Part shown: piece by piece, positions 58,326-64,000 of the stretch | Numbering within the stretch: position 1 is the stretch's first letter | Layout: every line of letters begins with the position of its first letter | Source of the DNA: Salvator merianae | Lineage: Eukaryota > Chordata > Lepidosauria > Squamata > Teiidae | Assembly: GCA_003586115.2 (NCBI GenBank) | Contig: QVOM02000034.1 | Span: forward strand, 106,544,462-106,608,461 | DNA length: 64,000 nucleotides | Direction of reading: 5' to 3' | Position numbers and translations under genes: made by a program | Notes under the pieces: generated by a model | What the model saw: the letters and a program-made list of their open reading frames with translations, nothing else | What the model was told of the DNA's origin: nothing | Databases searched by the model: none

Positions 58326-58670
58326 CCCACCGTGTGATTGGATGCTCACTAGCACAGTGCATCTGCATTTTGCAGAGGCCCTAGTGATCAGGAGTGTCTG
58401 CAGATGCTCCTGATTGCTACTAGCTGTGGACAACAAAATTGTCCACAGCGTTTGCACTCACTTCCATGAGTGAATGCTTCAGGCACTGTCGTGTGATGTT
58501 TCCACTGCTGCCATCATGGCAGAGCAGCCAGCATTCACATTGCAAGTGCTGGAAGCCCATTTCTGGGCTGTTCCAGCCCTCACAGTGCAGATGGTCACTG
58601 TACCATGGAGACTGTTCCACTAGGAATGGTCAGATTGACCATTCCACCGTGGGAAGTGCAAAAAGGTCTG
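58326..58670. mobile_element. GGGCC-ended MITE, family F1 (left end missing)
   Basis: It includes GATGCTCACTAGCACAGTGC, GATCAGGAGTGTCTGCAGAT, GCTACTAGCTGTGGACAACA with the complement TTGTCCACAGC, GCTGTTCCAGCCCTCACAG and a right end GGGAAGTGCAAAAAGGTC. It is close to 62080-62477. Confidence 0.7.
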
Positions 58671-59879
58671 AAGTTCTGCTCACAGCAGTGTTCCAGGAGC
58701 CACAAAAATGGGTATTGTAGGTTTCCACTCCTTTGAACACTCTCACGGAAGCTCTGGACCTCCCGCTGTAGATCCCAACCCCTTCTAGATTCTGTCAGAC
58801 AGCAAAATGTCTTGATTCAGTCTCAAACACAAGCACTCTCTCCTCTGGACCATTGCATTATTTATTTTTACTGAATTCATTGCCAGCTTTTCACAAATGA
58901 TTTCAGGGTAGGAGACAAAGTAGCAAACAGAAAAAAACAGAAAGAAATGGACAATGTAACAAATGTTAAATATCCATACAAAGCAGTATACAACTGCCAG
59001 TTCAATAAAAAGCAGTATAAACATCAGCATAGCAGATGGGCATCTTAATGGGCAAAGAAGAAAAGAGTCTTAACCTAGGAGCAACTGCTGAAAAGTCCCT
59101 TTCATATATTGCCACCATTTGTTTGTTTGCTTGTTTATATTTTTACAAATAAAAATACTTCTTCACAATGCCTTCGCACTGCCCTGATCTGGTAGATCAT
59201 GCCTGCTGTGCTGGCTGGAAAATAAAATCTAAGGCCATTTTCATACTTACAGGAGCTGGACCTCTCCATCTGGAACTGTTCCAACTGGAACAGGTCCTTG
59301 CTGGAATGGTCTAGCTGTCCTAGGCCCCACACCATCTTGTCCCTCTCTAAAACTCATGTGAGCTTCAGAGCCTGTTATGAAGTCTTTAATGGCCAGAAGT
59401 GAAAGTTCTTGACCTCAGCACCCCAGGGGAACCCATTTTAGTGGTGCAGTTTGGGACACTTTTGAAATGCCCCCCCCCCCGCCAAACTGGAACTGGAAGA
59501 CATGCACTCTTCCACACACCTTCCTGTTCTATTCCAGATGACCCTGGACTGCTAGTTGACCTGTTAAAACAATTCTACCAGCAGCTCAGTCTAGGTGACC
59601 ATTTTGGCTACCTAGATTGGACTATGCTCTGTCCAATGGTGACAAAGCAGCTTAGCAGGGGGAGTGGACTTTTCTGCTCCAGAGTGCAGAACAAGAGGCC
59701 CAGAGGGGTTCTAGGTCTTGCACTATGCCAGGACACCAGTAAGTGAAGAAAAGACATAAATGTACTGGAGGGTCCCGAGAATGTCAAAGTTTTACTGAGT
59801 CTCTCTCAGACTCTACCTTTAGGTCACATCTGTACTGTGTAGCCCAGACACTTTTTGAAAGGACCATAGGGTCTAAGCT
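58671..59879. other. Mostly unrecognised, possible LINE end
   Basis: At 58855-58990 a TTTATTTTTACTGAATTC stretch followed by GCCAGC and a GGGTAGGAG phrase may be a very diverged LINE 3' end in reverse. From 59220 to 59750 there are MITE-like phrases (GGAACTGTTCCAACTGGAAC) and a C-run at 59470-59480, without clear ends. Confidence 0.3.
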
Positions 59880-61198
59880 AGAATCTCCATATTTGCAATA
59901 GGCCTTCTGCAATTGGTTTGCAAAGTACTTTGAGGATAAAATCACTGATCAGTGTGTCACTTTGAATGCTGCTTTTAAAGTAGTGCCTAGTGAGATTCCC
60001 AGGATATTGTTTAACCTAGTTTTATGGGATCACTGATGACATGAACAAACATTTGTGCCTGTTCAGCACATGTTCCCTTGACTCTTGGCCATCTTGGCTT
60101 ATTAGAACAAGCCATGTGAGCATGACTGGGTGTAATGTAATGAGGGTTTCACTATGGGATGGGATGATGCCACCTGCCTTGAAAGAGGTGGTGGTTCATT
60201 GGCTCCTGAAAAATACCTCCTTAGAGCCTTGCAATTACTCTGTTGGGGGGTAAAATGTTGGAGAGGGTGATTGTCATGCAACTGCAGGCATTCTTGGAAG
60301 AAACGAATTATCTAGACCCATTTCAATCTGGTTTTAGGCCTGGTTTTGAGACAGAATCAGCTTTGGTCACCCTGACGAATGACATCTTGAAGGAGAGAGA
60401 CAGGGAATGCAACTTTCTTGATCCTCCTTGAAAAATCAGTGGCATTTGATACCAATGAGTATGTTTCCCCTTGGATCACCTCCAGGAGATGGGAGTAGGA
60501 AGGCATTATGTTACAGCAGTTCTCCTCCTACCTAAAGAAGAGACCATATAAAATAACACTGGGTGATTGTAACTCTGTGCCCTGGAAGCTGAGCTGCAGT
60601 ATGCACCATTGGGGTGGGATGTTATCATTATGCTAATGATGCTCAGATCTATTTCTCCATAATTTCTCAGTCAGCTGTGAGTGTACTGAACCTGTGCCTG
60701 GATACAGTGGTGGGCTGGATGAGGGCCCACAAACTGAGGGTGAATTCTGAAAAGACAGAGATCATGTGGGTGGGAAACACCAAGGTCTGAAATTGGGGAT
60801 TTTCCTGTTCTAGAAGGCGTTGCACTCTCTTGGAATGGATAGATATTTAGATTAGGAGAGTTCCTGGAGTCATCTGTGTCATGAAGGATCAGGTGACCTC
60901 TGTGACCAGGAGTGCCTATTGCCAGCTTTGGCTGGTATATCAGCTGCCATGCTGTGGTAATCTCATGTTTGGACAATCGTAATGGACTCTATGCCATGCT
61001 ATTGTTATATCTGCTCTGAAAGCTACAAGTGGTGCAAAATGTAGCAGCCGGGTTGTTGAGTGGGATGTTTGCTTTGACACACATCACACCTGTGCTTAAG
61101 GAACTGGGCTGTTTGCCCATTAGCTACTTGGCCAGGTTCAAGGTTGGCATATAAGCTTGGCATATAAGGTCCTAAAGAACTTGGGATGATGGCATCTT
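59880..61198 (+). pseudogene. L2-type LINE reverse-transcriptase pseudogene
   Basis: This is a decayed copy of the reverse-transcriptase part of an L2-clade non-LTR retrotransposon. In order and in shifting frames: FAKYFEDKITD (about 59920); HWLLKNTSLEP (about 60197), the site equivalent to the family's PLLKK element; LQAFLEETNYLDPFQ and SGFRPGFETESALV (60270-60370), the hallmark FRPG region; the catalytic YADD box changed to YAND (60629-60640); VLNLCLDTVVGWM and KLRVNSEKTEIMWVG (about 60680-60770); and HITPVLKELGCLP (about 61080). There are numerous stops and frame changes. Length is about 1.3 kb against roughly 3 kb for a full coding region. No 3' tail remains. Confidence 0.9.
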
Positions 61199-61224
61199 AA
61201 CAAATGCTTTCCACATTACAACTT

Positions 61225-61343
61225 GGTTGCTTATTTCACCGTATTTGGATATTCCGGAATAAAGCATGGATATCCTGAAATATCTATACTGTATTCCAGA
61301 ATGTCCAAATATAGCGGAAAAGTAGGCAACATCTGGATGCAGC
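61225..61343. mobile_element. Short hairpin MITE with GGCTGCATCCAGA ends, copy 2
   Basis: It has GGTTGC at the left (terminal bases partly deleted), GTATTTGGATATTCCGGAAT, the complementary TATTCCAGAATGTCCAAATA and the right end ATCTGGATGCAGC. It is closely related to 18084-18207, and lies just after the L2 pseudogene. Confidence 0.75.
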
Positions 61344-61484
61344 ATCTGTCTTGCCTTTAATCAGAATTAGGATTTTGAATATGAAGCTCAAAGGATTAAG
61401 GAGAATAATTCACCTTCAACCAGGCTTGCAAAACTGCCATCTCCCCAAGAGAGACACATAAACCTCTATAGTTTCTCTGCCAAA

Positions 61485-61735
61485 TGAGTTGTGAATTCAC
61501 ACACATCACATAGTGAATTCACTCTTGATGGAGTGACAAGGGCCTCCATGGTAAGCTTCTGCGGTGGTGCTGTATGATAATTGAAAGGCAATTTTCCAGT
61601 TCAGTTTGCGCTCTTGGAATTGATGACATTTCTTGAATTCAAAGCTCATTGCAAATATTTGACTCGGCTCGAAGAATTGAGTTTTGATATTTCCAGCCAT
61701 CGTGATTGGCAGATGTAAAGAACAGTGAGTGCATA
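61485..61735. other. Low-repeat stretch, candidate conserved non-coding element
   Basis: There are no repeat marks and several CAATT/AATTG and TGACATTT-like words. Composition is balanced. The support is weak. Confidence 0.2.
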
Positions 61736-61811
61736 GCAAGAAGGGACAAGAAGAAAAACCCTGCTTTCCTGATATTCCTAAAACTCCTTTTTTGGAGAGG
61801 CACAGGTAGGG

Positions 61812-61850
61812 GAGAAAGAGAGAGAGGGAGAGAGGGAGGGAGAGAATTTA
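61812..61850. repeat. (GA)n/GGGA-rich microsatellite
   Basis: AG-rich simple repeat with GAGAGAGG and GGGAGAGA units. Confidence 0.85.
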
Positions 61851-62079
61851 GCAGCTTTTAAGCCACAAATAGCTTAATTTTGTCATATTCTGCAACACAG
61901 TTAGCAAAACATATAGGCAGATGCGTGTACTTTATTTCTGCTGGGATGTTTCTTACATTTGAATTACCCCTTTCCTTCATGAAAGTAGGGAAAAGGACAA
62001 AAAAAAAAATAAATGGTCACAGTTCTTCTCCTCCTCCCCGTAAGCCCATTAGTCTGGAACAGACTATAAAACACATGTG

Positions 62080-62477
62080 GGGCCTGTCTACCCTTTAGTG
62101 CTAGTGAGTGTGGGGACACTCACTAGCACAATGCATCTCCATTTTGTGGAGGTCCAAGCAATCAGAAGTGTCTGCAGATGCTCCTGATCACTGCTAGCTG
62201 TGGACAATAAAATTGTTGTTCACAGCTGTATGAGGAGCAGCTGGACTGTTCCTGGCATGCAGCATTTGCACCCACTTCTGGGGGCGAATGCTGTGGTTGT
62301 GCACTGCATCCGCAGTCACCATGGAAGCAGCCGGATGTATTCATGGCCTCTGTCATGGCGGGGTGGCTATTTGGGCTGTTCCAGCCCTCGCAGTTTGGAT
62401 GGCCACCACAATGCAAGGACTGTTCCACTTTGGAATGGTCGGATTTGAGAATTCAAGGTGGAACTGTGAAATGGCCC
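62080..62477. mobile_element. GGGCC-ended MITE, family F1, both ends visible
   Basis: It begins GGGCCTGTCTACCCTTTAG and ends AACTGTGAAATGGCCC. Interior blocks GTGAGTGTGGGGACACTCAC, ATCAGAAGTGTCTGCAGATG and GCTGTTCCAGCCCTCGCAG align with 58326-58670 and 27338-27793. Flanking trinucleotides gtg and aag do not match. Confidence 0.75.
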
Positions 62478-62756
62478 AAGGAGAGATTCTGCACTGGGCA
62501 CTATACTGGACAAGCCAGCATACAGGAGCCTCCCGTCTTCATGCTGGTGCAGTCTAAAGGAGGCGTCATTGCTCTATTCCTTGCTAGGGCTCCACACCTT
62601 AAAAAACCTAGAGAACAGAATGTGGGGTTATGTACAAGGGATGCGGACTGTTGATTATAGTATTACTCTGTCTCTTGCTTTTTATAATTGCGTTTGTATT
62701 TGTGCATATTTACAATTTTTCTCTTTGATGCAGTCATCTGATTAATCAGTAAAATT

Positions 62757-62793
62757 TGACATTGAAATTGACATTGACATTGACTTTGACTTT
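62757..62793. repeat. (TTGACA)n-like short tandem repeat
   Basis: About six units of TTGACA/TTGACT. The stretch 62478-62756 before it holds nothing recognised. Confidence 0.85.
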
Positions 62794-63493
62794 AAAGGAC
62801 TTCTGCATTCCGCACATGAGCTCGAACCCAGAGCTTGTTTCCTAGCCCGAATCAAGCAATTCAGACCAGAAACTGCAAGATGATACATGATGGCCACCAA
62901 CTCTGGAGGCTAGGAAATTTGCCAGCTGAGGGAATTTTAGCTGGCTCTTTAGAATTGGCCCATTTCCATTTCCAGGAGCCTGTCAAAATGCCACTGGATG
63001 CGATGCATGCCTTAGGCCAGTCCAGATGTTCCACCCTTTTTAATTATTTATTTTTAAGCTTTTTTAATTATTATTAATAGAGAGCATAAACAGCCATACG
63101 TACAAAGAGGCATCTTTGGGCATAAAGATACATCAGCTAAACTTCTATTTTACTAGGTAGATCTCATAAAATAATGCATCACACAAGTTTGTGCAAATGG
63201 ATTTTTTTACTCAGGCTTTCCCAACTCTTAATTCTCACCCTGCTCAGCTATTAATGTAGATTGTGTCTGCATAAACTGGAAAGGGCACTTGCAGAGAGCC
63301 CAGGCCTGCTGCACACTTCAGAGATGTGGCAATCATGCAAAACATAAGAAACAGCTCTGAAGACACTTGCCACCCTCATGTGCCCCCAGCACTGCCATGT
63401 GGAGGGATGACGGCTGTGGAGGCAACTTACCGGCCATTTGCTGTCCATCCCTTTAATTGTACCAGGTGGAAACTTTAGGACTGAGGAACTGGG

Positions 63494-63837
63494 TAAGGAC
63501 GTGCATGAACAAAATTTACATTTTTGTTTTGCTGTCAAAGCAAACCCCCTTATTTTCACTTCATTGGCAAATCTCAGTAGCGAAAAACCATTTATTTTTT
63601 TTATGCATTCGTTTTCAGTTATCATGATGTTTTTCTCCATGAAAATGCCCTTGTCATGGGGGAAAATACAGAAAAGTGTGAATATTTGATCAAATATGTG
63701 ATTTTTGCAAATAAGCTGATAGGTTTGTTTCATGTGAATCCTGGAAATGCAAAAAAAGCATTTTCAATTCAATACGAAGATCCATGCGAAATATTCAATC
63801 AAATTTGTGAGTGTGAAAGTGCTTTTGCACATCTCTA
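63494..63837. mobile_element. Non-autonomous hAT element, AT-rich family
   Basis: It begins TAAGGACGTGCATGAA and ends TTTTGCACATCTCTA. The interior is AT-rich like 31734-32076. Flanking 8-mers gaactggg and gccctagg match at 5 of 8. The frames at 63251-63733 and 63438-63689 lie partly over it and are not genes. Confidence 0.75.
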
Positions 63838-64000
63838 GCCCTAGGCATGCGGATGGGATGTCTTCTGCTTCTGAGACCAGACCGAGCATACCAGCCCAAC
63901 TGATAACTTTCTCTGCCTCGTGGAAGCAGCCATCATCATGTCAAAAGTTCATTATCTAGATGTTAAGACCACAAAGGAAATCTTGATGTCTTGGCAAAAG

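Noticed and set aside
63251..63733. 160-codon minus-strand frame
   Set aside because: Half of it lies over the hAT MITE at 63494-63837, which has many copies.
1..64000. Endogenous retrovirus or LTR element
   Set aside because: I saw no paired LTRs, primer-binding site, or gag/pol/env-like motifs; all reverse-transcriptase traces are of LINE type.
1..64000. CRISPR array, operon or bacterial gene cluster
   Set aside because: The sequence is clearly vertebrate nuclear DNA; short regular repeats here are microsatellites.

Overview
The window reads as a gene-poor, repeat-rich stretch of a vertebrate nuclear genome, most likely a squamate reptile. The reasons are three separate LINE-1 (L1) copies of different age, L2-type LINE pieces with the 3' end typical of reptile genomes, a hAT transposase remnant, and a very high density of short palindromic DNA transposons. 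The placement within squamates is inference. I find no convincing host protein-coding exon, rRNA, tRNA, CRISPR array or endogenous retrovirus. Almost all short ORFs are random, or come from microsatellites and palindromes.

Layout. 0.3-2.5 kb: two hAT-type non-autonomous elements and a long palindrome with an 11-bp target duplication. 2.5-8 kb: a possible hAT left end, a minisatellite split by an old L1 3' end, and a clearly recognisable but frameshifted hAT transposase (about 5.95-7.29 kb). 8-14 kb: mostly unrecognised sequence. 14-21 kb: palindromic elements, including an inverted pair of 142-bp hairpins. 22-24.3 kb: a degraded L1 carrying an 884-bp terminal-inverted-repeat element. 25-28.8 kb: related MITEs, one carrying a LINE 3' end whose tail has become a tract of about 30 GAA triplets. 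29.8-31.6 kb: a second pair of 142-bp hairpins, a CpG-rich MITE and nested hairpins. 32-44 kb: sparse repeats, mostly unrecognised. 44.5-48.3 kb: a young hAT element with a perfect 8-bp duplication and several MITEs. 49.4-51.7 kb: a young 5'-truncated L1 with an open ORF2 C-terminus and a perfect 17-bp duplication, itself inside a MITE. 52-56 kb: more MITEs, one nested in an L2 end. 59.9-61.2 kb: an L2 reverse-transcriptase pseudogene. 61.2-63.8 kb: more MITEs and one more hAT element.

Two element groups dominate. Group 1 has ends like TAGGGATGTGCA and 8-bp duplications (hAT). Group 2 has ends like GGGCCTTTYTGCAC, usually 3-bp duplications where these can be read, and many unrelated palindromic interiors. 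Nested insertions give relative ages. Several low-repeat stretches (near 10.4, 29.2, 41.5, 47.3, 48.6 and 61.6 kb) could be conserved non-coding elements, but that needs alignment to other genomes.
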